Shown: positions 19,753-30,000, counted from the first letter of the stretch. The stretch is DNA of 64,000 nucleotides from Floricoccus penangensis (GCF_001832885.1 NZ_MKIQ01000026.1:62001-126000); one strand, 5' to 3'. Notes: generated by a model from the letters alone, not told the origin. Translations and numbers: made by a program.

Positions 19753-19780
19753 CAAAAAATGATCAATCTAATGATTGACC
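19753..19780 (-). terminator. Terminator of the amino-acid ABC operon
   Basis: On the minus strand GGTCAATC/GATTGATC (8 bp, one G-T pair, 4-nt loop), followed by ATTTTTTG. Confidence 0.85.
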
Positions 19781-19794
19781 ATTTGGGAAATTAT

Positions 19795-20463
19795 CTATTC
19801 TAAAGAGCTGGCCCAACTTCTAGATAGTCGTCTAGAAAATTGACTAATAATAAAGTTGATTACAAAGTAGATTACTGCAATTGTACCGTAAAGCATAAAT
19901 ACTTGCCCAGCTTGATAGTATTTCCCCATTAAGATTTGGGAGCTACCAAATAATTCTTGTAATGCTATCGCAGAATATAAGAAACTTGTATCTTTAATTA
20001 CTGTTACGAATTGAGAAATTATTGCTGGGAGCATTTTTCTAATTGCCTGAGGCAAAATGATCAAAGTTAAAATTTGAAATTCAGAGAAGCCTTGTGATTT
20101 TCCAGCCTCTGTTTGTCCTTCAGGAACCCCGTTTAGACCACCACGAATAATTTCAGCTAAGGCGGCAGAAGTAAAAACTGTAAAGCTTGTAACTCCTGCT
20201 GGAACTGATTTCATCTTAAAGATTAAAAAGATAACGAAGATCCAGAGTAGGTTTGGTACGTTACGAACTATTTCTATATAGATGCTAGCAATAAGTTTGA
20301 GAATTTTACTTCGACCATTTCTCATAACTGCTAAGATGGTACCGAAGAATGTACTGAAAATAATTGCTAGTAATGAAATCCAAAGTGTAAGTTTTAACCC
20401 TTCGAAAATAAATCTCATATTTGGTGCAGTGAATACTTGTTGTGCTTGTTCGATTAATGACAT
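19795..20463 (-). CDS. Polar amino-acid ABC transporter, permease 2
   Basis: A 222-aa HisM/GlnP-type integral membrane subunit. About five hydrophobic helices are visible, with the EAA loop EAGKSQGFSEFQILTLIILPQAIR near residue 120-145, where the ATPase docks (only this stretch is diagnostic). It is the last gene of the operon ATPase-binding protein-permease-permease, 24 bp after its sister permease, and the two probably form a heterodimer in the membrane. The neighbouring binding protein suggests glutamate, aspartate or glutamine as substrate. Confidence 0.93.
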   Translation of the reverse strand: MSLIEQAQQVFTAPNMRFIFEGLKLTLWISLLAIIFSTFFGTILAVMRNGRSKILKLIASIYIEIVRNVPNLLWIFVIFLIFKMKSVPAGVTSFTVFTSAALAEIIRGGLNGVPEGQTEAGKSQGFSEFQILTLIILPQAIRKMLPAIISQFVTVIKDTSFLYSAIALQELFGSSQILMGKYYQAGQVFMLYGTIAVIYFVINFIISQFSRRLSRSWASSLE

Positions 20464-20487
20464 TTTTCCCCTTTCTATTGACTATTA

Positions 20488-21168
20488 TCAAATACTGTAA
20501 GAGTTTTTATTCTTTTCTTCAATATGGCGTCCATAAGATGCAATTGGGAAACATAGAATAAAGTATAGTGCACCCGCTGCTACAAATGCTGGAATATAGC
20601 TTAGATTTCCAGATGACCAGCTTTTGGCGGTGAACATTAAATCTGCTCCACCAATAAGTGCAATTGTAGATGTATTTTTAATTAAGTTAACCACTTGGTT
20701 TGTAAGGGGTGGGATAATCATTCTTACTGCTTGAGGAAGGATGATTAACTGCATTGCTTCTGTATAGGTGAAACCTTGTGATTCAGCAGCTTCAAGCTGT
20801 CCACGAGGAACTGCTTGGATACCACTACGAATAACTTCTGAAATATAAGCGCCGTGGTAAAGACCGACACATAGTACAGCAGTCCAGAAGGCACTGAGCA
20901 TTAGGTGTTGGTTTAAGATCGGGAATCCGTAATAAACTACTACGAATTGAATAAGCAAGGGAATATTTTGGTAAAGTTCAACATATACAAGTGAGATACC
21001 TCTTAGTACTTTATTTTTACTTGAGGACATAGTTCCAAATATTATTCCAAGTGTAAGAGCAAGTATTAATGCACAGACAGCAATTCCAAGAGTGAAGAGG
21101 AATGCTTTTCCAAATATTCCAAAGTCACTAAAGAGTGCTTGCCAGCGTTCAAGAGCATATGGGCTCAT
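20488..21168 (-). CDS. Polar amino-acid ABC transporter, permease 1
   Basis: A 226-aa HisM/GlnP-type permease, paralogous to the following gene. The EAA loop is EAAESQGFTYTEAMQLI near residue 128. The ribosome binding site is AAAGGAG. The 312-bp gap to the upstream binding-protein gene is unusual for such an operon and is filled by three hairpin repeats, but there is no classical terminator with a T-run, so read-through from the binding-protein gene is likely. Confidence 0.93.
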   Translation of the reverse strand: MSPYALERWQALFSDFGIFGKAFLFTLGIAVCALILALTLGIIFGTMSSSKNKVLRGISLVYVELYQNIPLLIQFVVVYYGFPILNQHLMLSAFWTAVLCVGLYHGAYISEVIRSGIQAVPRGQLEAAESQGFTYTEAMQLIILPQAVRMIIPPLTNQVVNLIKNTSTIALIGGADLMFTAKSWSSGNLSYIPAFVAAGALYFILCFPIASYGRHIEEKNKNSYSI

Positions 21169-21220
21169 AGGAACTCCTTTCTAAATCATAGTCGCTTAAG
21201 AATAGACTAATACATCGTTG

Positions 21221-21260
21221 CGATTTATACTAATAAGCTTGCTTATTTAAGTATAATCGA
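21221..21260 (-). repeat. Hairpin repeat unit U3 (GTCGATT...AAATCGC type)
   Basis: On the minus strand: TCGATTATACTTAAATAAGC, loop AA, then GCTTATTAGTATAAATCG. Outer arms TCGATT/AAATCG, middle arms ATACT/AGTAT, inner arms ATAAGC/GCTTAT. It lies in the operon between binding-protein and permease genes and is flanked by GCTACGATG, as is U2. Confidence 0.8.
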
Positions 21261-21316
21261 CATCGTAGCAACGCGCAGTGACTCATCTCGATGAACGCTA
21301 GTTCTATCATTGATTC

Positions 21317-21362
21317 GTCGCCATTAGAAACTAATTGCTTTAGCAATTTAAGTTTTATGGAC
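21317..21362 (-). repeat. Hairpin repeat unit U2
   Basis: On the minus strand it starts GTCCAT and ends ATGGCGAC; the middle arms are AAACT/AGTTT and the inner arms AATTGCT/AGCAATT. All arms differ in sequence from U1 and U3, but pairing is kept, which indicates selection or copying of the structure rather than the sequence. Confidence 0.75.
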
Positions 21363-21390
21363 ATCGTAGCGTAGCGCAGTGCCTCGTCTT

Positions 21391-21432
21391 GCGACTTACA
21401 CTAATAAGCTTGCTTATTTAAGTGTAATCGAC
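21391..21432 (-). repeat. Hairpin repeat unit U1
   Basis: On the minus strand GTCGATT...AAGTCGC with middle arms ACACT/AGTGT and the same inner arms (ATAAGC/GCTTAT) as U3. Compared with U3, T-to-C in one arm is matched by A-to-G in the other. It begins about 50 bp after the binding-protein stop. Confidence 0.8.
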
Positions 21433-21480
21433 AATGTAGTAAACGAAGGTATTTCTATTTTAATCAACTATACATGTGAG

Positions 21481-22308
21481 TTATTTTTGTGATGCATCTT
21501 TCAAATTATATTTTTCGTATAATTTATTCATTGTTCCATCACTTTTCCATTTTGCGATAAGTTGATTGATATAATCATCAAGTTCGGTATTAGATTTTTT
21601 TGTCGCAACTCCATATTTCTGAGGTGCAAAACCAATATCAAGAATTTCGGTTTGATCATCAACATATCCAGATAAAATTGATTTATCTACAGCGAATGCA
21701 TCTGTTCTTCCAGATGTTAGTGAAAGTTTTAATGATGGGTAATCAGATAACTCTGTGTATTGAAATTTAATTCCGTTTTCATCAGCCAATTTTTCTAAAT
21801 TTGTTTTTGTACTAGATGACTGGGCTACACCGATATTTTTTCCATCAAGATCTTTAATATTCTTGAAATTATTTTTCTTTTTAACCAAAAAACCTGCTTC
21901 ATCAGTGAAATATGGCTCTGTAAAGTTATATGTGAGCTTTCTTTCATCAGTAATTGTAAAAGTTGCGGCTACGATATCTATTTGGTTATTATCAAGTAAG
22001 GGACCACGAGTTTGAGCTGTTACTGGCGTGAATACAGCTTCTACACCAAGATCTTTAGCAATCAACTCTGCAAGCTCAATCTCCATTCCAGAAAATTTTC
22101 CAGTCTCTGGATCCTTGAAACCAAAATTAGGTACGTCTTGCTTAACCCCAACTTGTAATTTCTTACTTGATTTAATTTTATCTAAACCAGATTTTTCACT
22201 ACCATTGCTGGCACTGTTTGTAGATGTTTTATTTCCGCTACAAGCAGTAAGTGTAATAAGGGCAACTAGGCTAGTGAAAAAGATTAGTGATTTTTTTAAA
22301 TTTTTCAT
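21481..22308 (-). CDS. Amino-acid ABC transporter, substrate-binding lipoprotein
   Basis: A 275-aa extracellular solute-binding protein of family 3. Its signal peptide ends in the lipobox LTAC (Cys23), so it is lipid-anchored. Family-3 motifs are GMEIELAELIAKDLG near residue 74, DIVAATFTITDERK near 110 and NIGVAQSSSTK near 158. The resemblance to PEB1a/aspartate-glutamate binding proteins is only impressionistic; glutamate, aspartate or glutamine are the likely ligands. It is the second gene of the operon, 47 bp after the ATPase. Confidence 0.92.
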   Translation of the reverse strand: MKNLKKSLIFFTSLVALITLTACSGNKTSTNSASNGSEKSGLDKIKSSKKLQVGVKQDVPNFGFKDPETGKFSGMEIELAELIAKDLGVEAVFTPVTAQTRGPLLDNNQIDIVAATFTITDERKLTYNFTEPYFTDEAGFLVKKKNNFKNIKDLDGKNIGVAQSSSTKTNLEKLADENGIKFQYTELSDYPSLKLSLTSGRTDAFAVDKSILSGYVDDQTEILDIGFAPQKYGVATKKSNTELDDYINQLIAKWKSDGTMNKLYEKYNLKDASQK

Positions 22309-22355
22309 TATCTCTCCTTCTATCTTTATGATTAATTTAAGTTTTTTGTCTTAAA

Positions 22356-23096
22356 TTAATGAGAAATAATTTGTCCAAGGAATTGCTTGGCACGTTCATC
22401 AGTCGGATTATCAAAGAAACCAGCAACATCAGTAGTATCTTGTAGAATCTCTCCATCAGCCATAAAGATGATACGGTCAGCTACATTACGAGCGAACCCC
22501 ATTTCGTGAGTAACTACAAGCATATTCATTCCTTGCTTAGCGAGGTTTTGCATAACTTCAAGTACGTCACCAATTGTTTCTGGATCAAGTGCAGAAGTAG
22601 GTTCATCAAATAAAAGTAGTTTAGGGTGCATAGCAAGTCCACGAGCAATTGCGACACGTTGTTTTTGACCACCTGAAAGCATTCCAGGGTAGCTATCTTT
22701 TTTATCCCACATATTTACATATTGTAGATACTCTTCAGCTGTTTTTTCAGCTTCAGCTTTAGATATTTTTAGAACCTTAGTGGGTGCTAATGTAACATTT
22801 TCTAGCACAGTTTTGTGAGGATATAAATTAAAGTGTTGGAAAACCATCCCAACGTGCTTTCTAAGTTCTGCCAAGTCTTGATTACTTGCATTATCAACGT
22901 GACGACCGTCAACTATTAGTTCGCCAGAGTTAATTTTTTCTAGGGCGTTTATAGTACGAATTAGTGTTGATTTACCACTACCAGAAGGGCCTAAGAGAAC
23001 AACCACTTGTCCTTCTTCAATTTCAAGATTAATGTTTTTTAGCGCATGGAAATCTCCAAAATACTTTTCAACATTTTTAAATTCAATAAGTGCCAT
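22356..23096 (-). CDS. Amino-acid ABC transporter, ATP-binding protein (GlnQ type)
   Basis: A 246-aa ABC ATPase that powers the two permeases downstream. Walker A is LLGPSGSGKSTLIR near residue 34, the signature LSGGQKQRVAIARGLAM near 139, Walker B LLLFDEPTSALD near 160 and the switch His in VVTHEMGF near 195. It closely follows the GlnQ/HisP pattern for polar amino acids. First gene of the operon; its promoter and a leader dyad lie directly upstream. Confidence 0.95.
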   Translation of the reverse strand: MALIEFKNVEKYFGDFHALKNINLEIEEGQVVVLLGPSGSGKSTLIRTINALEKINSGELIVDGRHVDNASNQDLAELRKHVGMVFQHFNLYPHKTVLENVTLAPTKVLKISKAEAEKTAEEYLQYVNMWDKKDSYPGMLSGGQKQRVAIARGLAMHPKLLLFDEPTSALDPETIGDVLEVMQNLAKQGMNMLVVTHEMGFARNVADRIIFMADGEILQDTTDVAGFFDNPTDERAKQFLGQIISH

Positions 23097-23113
23097 AAAA
23101 AGTCCTTTCTTCT

Positions 23114-23130
23114 TGTTAGATTTTCTAACA
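23114..23130 (-). promoter_or_regulatory. Perfect dyad in the leader of the amino-acid ABC operon
   Basis: TGTTAGATTTTCTAACA (7-bp arms, 3-nt centre) lies 8 bp downstream of the -10 box, around the transcription start. Its position fits a repressor operator; the half-site does not clearly match the CodY box, so the regulator is unknown. Confidence 0.45.
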
Positions 23131-23137
23131 TTGATTT

Positions 23138-23166
23138 ATTCTAGCAAAATATTTTTTTTTAGTCAA
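23138..23166 (-). promoter_or_regulatory. Promoter of the amino-acid ABC operon
   Basis: On the minus strand -35 TTGACT, a 17-bp spacer and -10 TAGAAT, extended by an upstream TG (TGCTAGAAT). Confidence 0.75.
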
Positions 23167-23235
23167 AGTAAAATTATGATTTGAATAAATTTTCTGATAA
23201 TTTTTAAGTTGGTATATATCATTTGTGCCCATGCT

Positions 23236-23264
23236 TTGTAATATAGGAGGAAAAATTGTATAAT
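23236..23264 (+). promoter_or_regulatory. Promoter of vicRKX
   Basis: -35 TTGTAA, a 17-bp spacer and -10 TATAAT. The leader before the ATG at 23297 is about 26 nt. Confidence 0.7.
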
Positions 23265-23296
23265 AAGTATAAATTATAAATATGATGAGGTCTTGC

Positions 23297-24025
23297 ATGA
23301 AAAAAATTCTTGTGGTTGATGATGAAAAACCAATTAGCGATATTGTAAAATTTAATTTAACCAAAGAAGGTTATGAAGTTGTAACAGCCTTTGATGGGGA
23401 AGAAGCACTTGAGCTTTTTGAATCAGAAAATCCTGATTTGATTTTGCTTGATTTAATGTTGCCAAAAATTGATGGACTAGAAGTTGCGCGTGAAATTAGA
23501 AAAACAAGCGATACGCCAATAATAATGGTTAGTGCAAAAGATAGCGAATTTGATAAGGTTATTGGTCTTGAACTAGGGGCTGATGATTATGTTACTAAAC
23601 CATTTTCAAATCGTGAATTACTTGCTCGTGTCAAGGCTAACTTAAGACGTGCAAAAGCAGTTCAAACGGCTACTCCAGAGGATGACTCTAAGCAAGAAAT
23701 TGTAGTCGGAGATTTAAAAATTGTTCCAGAAAAATATGTTGCTTACAAAAGAGACGAACCACTTGAATTAACACATAGAGAATTTGAGTTGCTCCATTAT
23801 TTAGCACAACATATTGGAGAAGTAATGACACGTGAACATTTACTTCAAACTGTTTGGGGCTATGATTATTTTGGTGATGTTCGTACAGTAGATGTAACGG
23901 TTAGACGTTTACGTGAAAAAATCGAAGATACTCCAAGCAGACCTGAATATGTCGCTACTCGTCGTGGTGTTGGATATTATTTAAGTGAATCAAAGGATCT
24001 TTCAAAAAACGATAAGGAAAGTTAA
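23297..24025 (+). CDS. vicR: Response regulator VicR (WalR)
   Basis: The essential OmpR-family response regulator of the Vic/Wal system, which controls peptidoglycan hydrolases and wall turnover. Of the 242 aa, the receiver domain comes first (VDDEKP acidic pair; [10 protein letters not shown] with phospho-acceptor Asp near 52; [18 protein letters not shown]), then a winged-helix DNA-binding domain ([14 protein letters not shown] to RRGVGYYL). The frame opens at 23282, but GAGG at a suitable distance and homologous N-termini (KKILVVDDE) place the start at 23297. vicK follows 5 bp after the stop. Confidence 0.97.
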   Translation: MKKILVVDDEKPISDIVKFNLTKEGYEVVTAFDGEEALELFESENPDLILLDLMLPKIDGLEVAREIRKTSDTPIIMVSAKDSEFDKVIGLELGADDYVTKPFSNRELLARVKANLRRAKAVQTATPEDDSKQEIVVGDLKIVPEKYVAYKRDEPLELTHREFELLHYLAQHIGEVMTREHLLQTVWGYDYFGDVRTVDVTVRRLREKIEDTPSRPEYVATRRGVGYYLSESKDLSKNDKES

Positions 24026-24030
24026 TATAA

Positions 24031-25455
24031 GTGAAGAAGATGAAGTTTTACAATTCTATTGTATTTAAGGCAACTGCGTTAGTCTTGCTTCTGTTTACAA
24101 TCTTTATCATTTTTAACTATGACTTGTTGTCGCAAAACTTGATACTTTATAGAAGTTTTTTGGTATTTGCGCTTATTTGTTTAGTAATTACAATATTTAC
24201 TACGCAGAGAGTTTCGGGTACAATCTTTAAAATTTCAAAACAGGTTGAGGATTATACTAATAATAACTATTCTGAAAGAAAAAATATTGTTGGAAATAAC
24301 GAAACGACCTTACTATATGACAATGTTATTAAACTTGGTGAAGAGATTGAAAAGACTCAAGATACTCTTGAAAGCCAACATAATCGATTAAACGGAATCT
24401 TGACTTATATGACTGACGGCGTTATTGCAACTGACCGTCGTGGTAAAGTCGTAATGGCAAATGCAGCAGCACTTAGTATGCTGGATGAAACAGAAAAAAA
24501 TATACTTTCAAGGCGCATCGTAGATGTCCTTGGACTAGCACAGAAATATAGTTTTAGAGACCTTTTAACACAGTCTCCCGAGATTATTGTCGATCGTGAA
24601 AATGAAATGGGTGAATACGTAAGTATACAGCTTCACTTTGCCTTATTTAGAAGGGATAGTGGCTTTATTTCGGGACTTGTTGTCGTTCTTCATGACGTAA
24701 CCGAACAGGAGACAGCTGAAAGAGAGCGTCGTCTTTTTGTGGCAAACGTTTCTCATGAACTTAGAACACCACTAACAAGTGTGAAAAGTTACCTTGAAGC
24801 TTTGGATGAAGGAGCTTGGAAGGATCCAGATATTGCTCCTAACTTTATAAGCGTATCATTAGAAGAGACAAATAGAATGATTCGGATGATAAGTGATTTA
24901 CTAACCTTATCAAGAATGGATAGGGAAGATATGATTGCTGACAAAGAAGTAGTTAACTTCGTAGCATTCCTTCACTTCCAATTGAATCGATTCGATCAAA
25001 TGTCTGCTACTACAGGTCTTGATAAGACGATAAAAATTATTAGGAAAATTCCTTTCAATCCAATTTGGATTGAAATTGATACGGACAAGATGGGTCAAGT
25101 TATTGATAATATCATGAACAATGCCATCAAATATTCTCCAGAAGGTGGGAATATTACAGTATCATTAGAGGAAACAAGTAATCAGCTTTTACTTAAAATA
25201 TCAGATGAGGGTATGGGTATTCCTAAAAAAGATCTACCTAAGGTATTTGATCGCTTCTATCGTGTGGATAAAGCGAGAAATAGGGAACAAGGTGGTACAG
25301 GTCTTGGACTTGCTATTGTACGTGATGTTATTAAGTTGCATGATGGTTATATTTGGGCTTCAAGTGACGGTGAAAGTGGTACTACAATTACTATCATCCT
25401 ACCTTATAACCCAACTCTAACTCAAGAAGTTGAAGAAGAAGACGACTGGGAATAA
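24031..25455 (+). CDS. vicK: Sensor histidine kinase VicK (WalK) with two membrane helices
   Basis: The cognate kinase of VicR. 474 aa: two hydrophobic helices at about residues 12-30 and 38-56 joined by a very short loop, a HAMP-like linker, a PAS domain (about 115-220; GILTYMTDGVIATDRRGK), HisKA with FVANVSHELRTPLTS (phospho-His near 241) and HATPase_c (NAIKYSPEGG; GTGLGLAIVRDV). Most streptococcal VicK proteins have a single N-terminal helix, so the two-helix hairpin deserves note; the extracellular sensor domain of Bacillus WalK is absent. The start is a GTG, 9 nt after AAGGAAAG; the ATG at 24040 would be too far from it. Confidence 0.96.
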   Translation: MKKMKFYNSIVFKATALVLLLFTIFIIFNYDLLSQNLILYRSFLVFALICLVITIFTTQRVSGTIFKISKQVEDYTNNNYSERKNIVGNNETTLLYDNVIKLGEEIEKTQDTLESQHNRLNGILTYMTDGVIATDRRGKVVMANAAALSMLDETEKNILSRRIVDVLGLAQKYSFRDLLTQSPEIIVDRENEMGEYVSIQLHFALFRRDSGFISGLVVVLHDVTEQETAERERRLFVANVSHELRTPLTSVKSYLEALDEGAWKDPDIAPNFISVSLEETNRMIRMISDLLTLSRMDREDMIADKEVVNFVAFLHFQLNRFDQMSATTGLDKTIKIIRKIPFNPIWIEIDTDKMGQVIDNIMNNAIKYSPEGGNITVSLEETSNQLLLKISDEGMGIPKKDLPKVFDRFYRVDKARNREQGGTGLGLAIVRDVIKLHDGYIWASSDGESGTTITIILPYNPTLTQEVEEEDDWE

Positions 25456-25486
25456 TATTCCCAGTTTTTAAAGCGAGGAAATAAAA

Positions 25487-26290
25487 TTGGAAGAATCAGC
25501 ATTTAAGTATAGTGTTTTGGCATCAGGTAGTAGTGGAAATGTTTTTTATCTTGAAAGTCCACAGAAAAAGATTTTAGTTGATGCGGGCCTATCAGGTAAA
25601 AAAATTGAAAATTTACTTTCACAAGTAGACAGAAATATTGCTGATATTGATGCCTTACTTATTACTCACGAACATAAGGATCACGTGGCAGGACTTGGAG
25701 TTTTAGCAAGGAAGTATAAATTTGATTTATATGCAAACCAAGAAACATGGAATGCTATTGGAGAGTCGTGTGGGAAGATTGCACCAGAGCAAAAAAATGT
25801 TTTCGAGATGGGGAAAACATTAACTTTTGGTGATCTAGATATTGAAAGCTTTGGTGTTAGCCACGATGCAGCAGCTCCACAATTTTATAAATTCATGAAG
25901 GATGGCAAAAGCTTTGTTATGCTTACTGATACGGGATATGTAAGTGATAGAATGATTGGGACTATTGAAAATGCAGATGCATATCTAATGGAGAGTAATC
26001 ATGATATTGAGATTCTTCGAATGGGTGGATATCCGTGGAGGATAAAGCAGCGTATCCTTAGTGATCACGGACATTTATCTAATGAAGATGGAGCGAAAGC
26101 AGCAATTGATGTTATAGGGGCGAAGACTAAAAAAATATTTTTAGGCCACCGCAGTCAACAAAATAATATTAAAGAATTAGCACATATGACTATGGTTAAC
26201 ACACTTATGCAAAATGATATTGATGCTCGCAATGAAGTAATGGTATTTGATACATCTCATATTGAAGCGAGTCCTTTGTTTAATATTTAA
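25487..26290 (+). CDS. vicX: VicX / WalJ metallo-beta-lactamase-fold hydrolase
   Basis: The third gene of the vic operon, encoding a cytoplasmic metal-dependent hydrolase linked to coordination of wall synthesis and cell division. The 267-aa product has the HxHxDH signature ITHEHKDHVAG near residue 63 and further ligands in MLTDTGYVSD and HLSNEDG. The start codon is TTG, with GAGG 8 nt upstream. No walH/walI homologues intervene, as in streptococci and lactococci. A strong terminator follows. Confidence 0.95.
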   Translation: MEESAFKYSVLASGSSGNVFYLESPQKKILVDAGLSGKKIENLLSQVDRNIADIDALLITHEHKDHVAGLGVLARKYKFDLYANQETWNAIGESCGKIAPEQKNVFEMGKTLTFGDLDIESFGVSHDAAAPQFYKFMKDGKSFVMLTDTGYVSDRMIGTIENADAYLMESNHDIEILRMGGYPWRIKQRILSDHGHLSNEDGAKAAIDVIGAKTKKIFLGHRSQQNNIKELAHMTMVNTLMQNDIDARNEVMVFDTSHIEASPLFNI

Positions 26291-26299
26291 TCCATACTT

Positions 26300-26327
26300 A
26301 CGATTGAAGAATTCAATCGTTTTTTTT
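26300..26327 (+). terminator. Terminator after vicX
   Basis: A perfect 9-bp stem ACGATTGAA/TTCAATCGT with a GAA loop, followed by eight T (the last arm base plus seven). Confidence 0.92.
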
Positions 26328-26335
26328 GCTATAAT
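26327..26335 (+). promoter_or_regulatory. Extended -10 promoter of rnc
   Basis: TGCTATAAT directly after the terminator T-run. The transcript would start near 26342, at the AAGGAG ribosome binding site, so the leader is only about 12 nt. The -35 region falls inside the terminator stem. Confidence 0.65.
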
Positions 26336-26353
26336 ACTAACAAGGAGAAAAAA

Positions 26354-27091
26354 ATGAATAAAATTAATGAATTAAATAATGAATTAACTGAACACTTCTC
26401 AGTAAATTTTTCTGATTTAAAATTACTTGAGCAAGCATTTACTCATTCGAGTTATGCAAATGAACAACGTCTCCCAAAAGCTTCAAACAACGAAAGGTTG
26501 GAGTTTCTTGGAGATGCGGTTTTGGAATTAACGATTTCTGAATTCCTATTTAAGAAATATCCAGACCGCCCAGAAGGGGAACTATCAAAAATGCGTTCAA
26601 ATATCGTCAGAACCGAAAGTTTAGCTAATTTTGCGCGAGTTTGTAATTTTGATAAATATATTTTACTTGGACATGGTGAAGAAAAAAGCGGTGGAAGAAG
26701 TCGTGATACAAATTTAGAAAATCTATTTGAATCATTTTTAGGTGCACTTCTACTGGATAAAGATTTTCATTCTGCTGAAGACTTTATATACAAGGTAATT
26801 ATTCCAACAGTTCAAAGTGGAGAATTTGAAAAAGTTGTTGATTTTAAGACAAGTCTACAAGAAGCGCTTCAAATTAATGGAGATGTAAATATTAGTTATG
26901 AAGTTGTTAACGAGAGTGGACCAGCACATCAGAGAATTTTTGATGTAGAGGTTTATCTTGATGAAGAAAAAATTGGTCGTGGTTCAGGGAAATCAAAGAA
27001 AGCTGCTGAACAGGCTGCAGCAAAAAATGCTCTTGATAGTAATGATAATCTTGTTGTAGAAACAAGCATTTTACAACAGGGAGAAAATTAA
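26354..27091 (+). CDS. rnc: Ribonuclease III
   Basis: RNase III cuts double-stranded RNA in rRNA precursors and in regulatory RNA duplexes. The 245-aa product has the catalytic signature [19 protein letters not shown] near residue 45, a second acidic cluster ([18 protein letters not shown]) near 118, and a C-terminal dsRNA-binding domain ([11 protein letters not shown]...[18 protein letters not shown]). The AAGGAG site fixes the ATG. Its last base is shared with the first base of smc (TAATG). Confidence 0.97.
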   Translation: MNKINELNNELTEHFSVNFSDLKLLEQAFTHSSYANEQRLPKASNNERLEFLGDAVLELTISEFLFKKYPDRPEGELSKMRSNIVRTESLANFARVCNFDKYILLGHGEEKSGGRSRDTNLENLFESFLGALLLDKDFHSAEDFIYKVIIPTVQSGEFEKVVDFKTSLQEALQINGDVNISYEVVNESGPAHQRIFDVEVYLDEEKIGRGSGKSKKAAEQAAAKNALDSNDNLVVETSILQQGEN

Positions 27092-30000
27092 TGTTTCTGA
27101 AAAAAATAGAAATGATTGGTTTTAAATCATTTGCTGACCGAACAAAAATCCAATTTGACCAAGGGATAACTGCAATTGTTGGTCCAAATGGTTCTGGAAA
27201 GTCAAATGTAACTGAAAGTTTGCGTTGGGCACTGGGTGAACAATCTGCTAAAAGTTTACGTGGTGCAAAAATGCCAGATATTATTTTTGCTGGTACCCAA
27301 AATCGTAAGGCGCTTAACTTTGCAGAAGTAATTGTTACATTTGATAATGAAGATAAGTATCTAAATTCGGAAAAAGAAGTCTCTATAACTAGAAGACTAT
27401 ATCGTAATGGTGATAGTGAGTTTCTAATAAACGGGAAAAAAGTTCGTTTAAAAGATGTTCATGATCTCTTTACTGATACAGGTCTTGGACGTGATTCATT
27501 CTCTATAATTTCTCAAGGGAAAATAGAATCAATCTTCAATAGTAAGCCAGAAGAACGCCGAGCTATCTTTGAAGAAGCAGCAGGTGTACTAAAATATAAA
27601 GGACGTAAGAAAGAGACTGAAAGTAAGTTAAATGGTACCCAAGAAAATATAGATCGTTTAGATGATATTCTATATGAATTGAATACACAGCTCGTACCAT
27701 TAAAAGCTCAAAGAGATACTGCTCTTAAATATCAAGGTTTAGAAGAAGAAAGGGTTAAGTTAGAACTTTCAGTAGTTGTGGCTCAAATTATCAAGGAAAA
27801 AATTTCCTATGATGAGCGTGAAGAATCACTAGAGAAGATTAAAAAAGAACTATCTGAGATTGCTGAAAAGCAAAAGAAATTTGAGTTAACGAATTCTTCG
27901 ATTAAAGATAAGAGACAAAAACTTGAGTTTCAAAAAGAAGAACTTCAAACTGAAGTTGTCAGCCTCACACGGCTAAAATCTGATTATCAAGGGAAAATAG
28001 AACTTTTTGATAGTCAAAAGAACGCTTCTGACAAGTCTAAGGCTGAAATCGAAGAACGTCTTAAAACTGCAGAAATAGATGAAATTGACTATCAAGAAAA
28101 GCTTAAGGAAGTCCAAATATCTATTGAGGAAAATCAGTTACAGAAGTCTGTTCTTGAAAAGGAGCTTGTTGCTTTAGAAATTGAACAAGGAAAATACTCT
28201 GACAGTCCAGAAGTGATTATGGAACAGTTGAGAACAGATTATGTTGACCTAGTAAATAAGGAAGCAGAAATCACTAACCAGATTACAAGGAATAAGGCAG
28301 AGATTGATAATATTCTACGAACTACAAGAGAACAAAATGAAAATTCTCAACAGTTAGAAGAAAAATTTGCAGAAAATCAAAGGCTTCTTGAACAAAGTAA
28401 GACTGAAGTTGAAAAGAGCAAACTTGATGTTGAGGGATTGCTAGATGAATATAAGAAGATTGCTTCTGCTCAGTCCTTAGTAAGTCAAGAGTTTCAAAAA
28501 GCTCAAAATGAAATGTTTGATCAGCTTGATATCTTGAAGAATCAAAGAGCTAAGCTAACTAGTTTGGAAAATATTCAGGCAAATCACAGTAATTATTATC
28601 AAGGTGTAAAAGCGGTCTTGCAAAACGCAGATAATATTGGAGGAATCGTTGGTCCAGTTGCTGATCTTATTAGTTTTGATTCTCAATATGCTACTGCCAT
28701 GGAGATAGCGCTTGGAGCTGGTGCTCAAAACGTTATTGTTGAGGATGAAAACTCAGCTCGTAAGGCGATAGATTATCTTAAGAAAAGTCGTCAAGGACGT
28801 GCAACATTCTTACCACTTACAAGTATTCGTGAGCGTGAACTCTCGCAAAACAATATTAATAAGCTTCAAGGTATGAATGGGTTTATTGATGTAGCTTTGA
28901 ACTTAGTCGAGTTTGAACCAAGAATATTCAAGGCCCTTTCAAGTCTATTAGGTACAACTGCAATTGTGGATACGACTGAAAATGCCAGTCAGATTGCAAA
29001 AGCATTAAACTATTCAGTTCGTATCGTAACACTTGATGGAACTCTCCTTATGCCAGGTGGTTCTTATTCGGGTGGTGCAGGCAAGCGAAATTCAACGACT
29101 TTTACAGTTGCAGAAATAGATAATCTTAAAAAATCTCTTCCGCAGATGGAAGAAGCTTTAAAGACTGCTGAATTAAAAGTTCAAGAATTACAAAATAAAC
29201 GTGATTCACTAACGGCAGAGCTTGAAAATATTCGCCAAGCAGGAGAAATGGCAAGACTTGCTAGTCAAGAGAAGCAAATTAAGCTTGAACAGTTACAAAA
29301 AGAAGAAGAAGATTTTAAAATTCAACTTTCTTTCATCTCAACAAGTAAGGATTCTCTGGAACTTGAAAGTTTAACCAATAAAAATAAAGAATTAGAACAA
29401 GAATTATCAGCCATTGCTATAAAAAAAGTTAAGATAGATGGTGACTTAAGTCAAATTCGTGAAAATCAAGCAGATCTTAAGTTAATTCAAGATAAATTAC
29501 AAAACGATATTCAAGAAACGCGCCTGAAACTTTCAGAAGTGAGCAGTGAACTTAGATTCTCAGCAACAGAATTAAGTCGTCTAGAAAGAGAACTTGAAGA
29601 TACACTTGCAGAAATTAAAGGATTGACTCTAAGTCTAACTGAGCCAAGTGATTTGAGTCTTGAAGAAAGAGACAACTTATCAAATAAACTTGTGGAGGTT
29701 GAAGAACGACTTGAATCTTGTAATCGTAAGATTATTCAGATCAAATTTGAATCAGAGGATTTACAAGCTCAGCTTGATGATTTAGAGGATGAAAATGCCG
29801 AAAATATTAATTTACGTCAAGTCGTTGGTGACAAGAGGACAAGACTTGAAATGGAGCTTGAACAATCTAAGAATTATCTTTTAAGCAGACAAAGTCTTTT
29901 GACTGATAATTACCATATGAGTTTTGAAGAAGCAAAAGACAAGTCGACTGATATTGAAGATCTTAAGCAATCTGAGATGAAATTACGTGACTTAGAAAAA

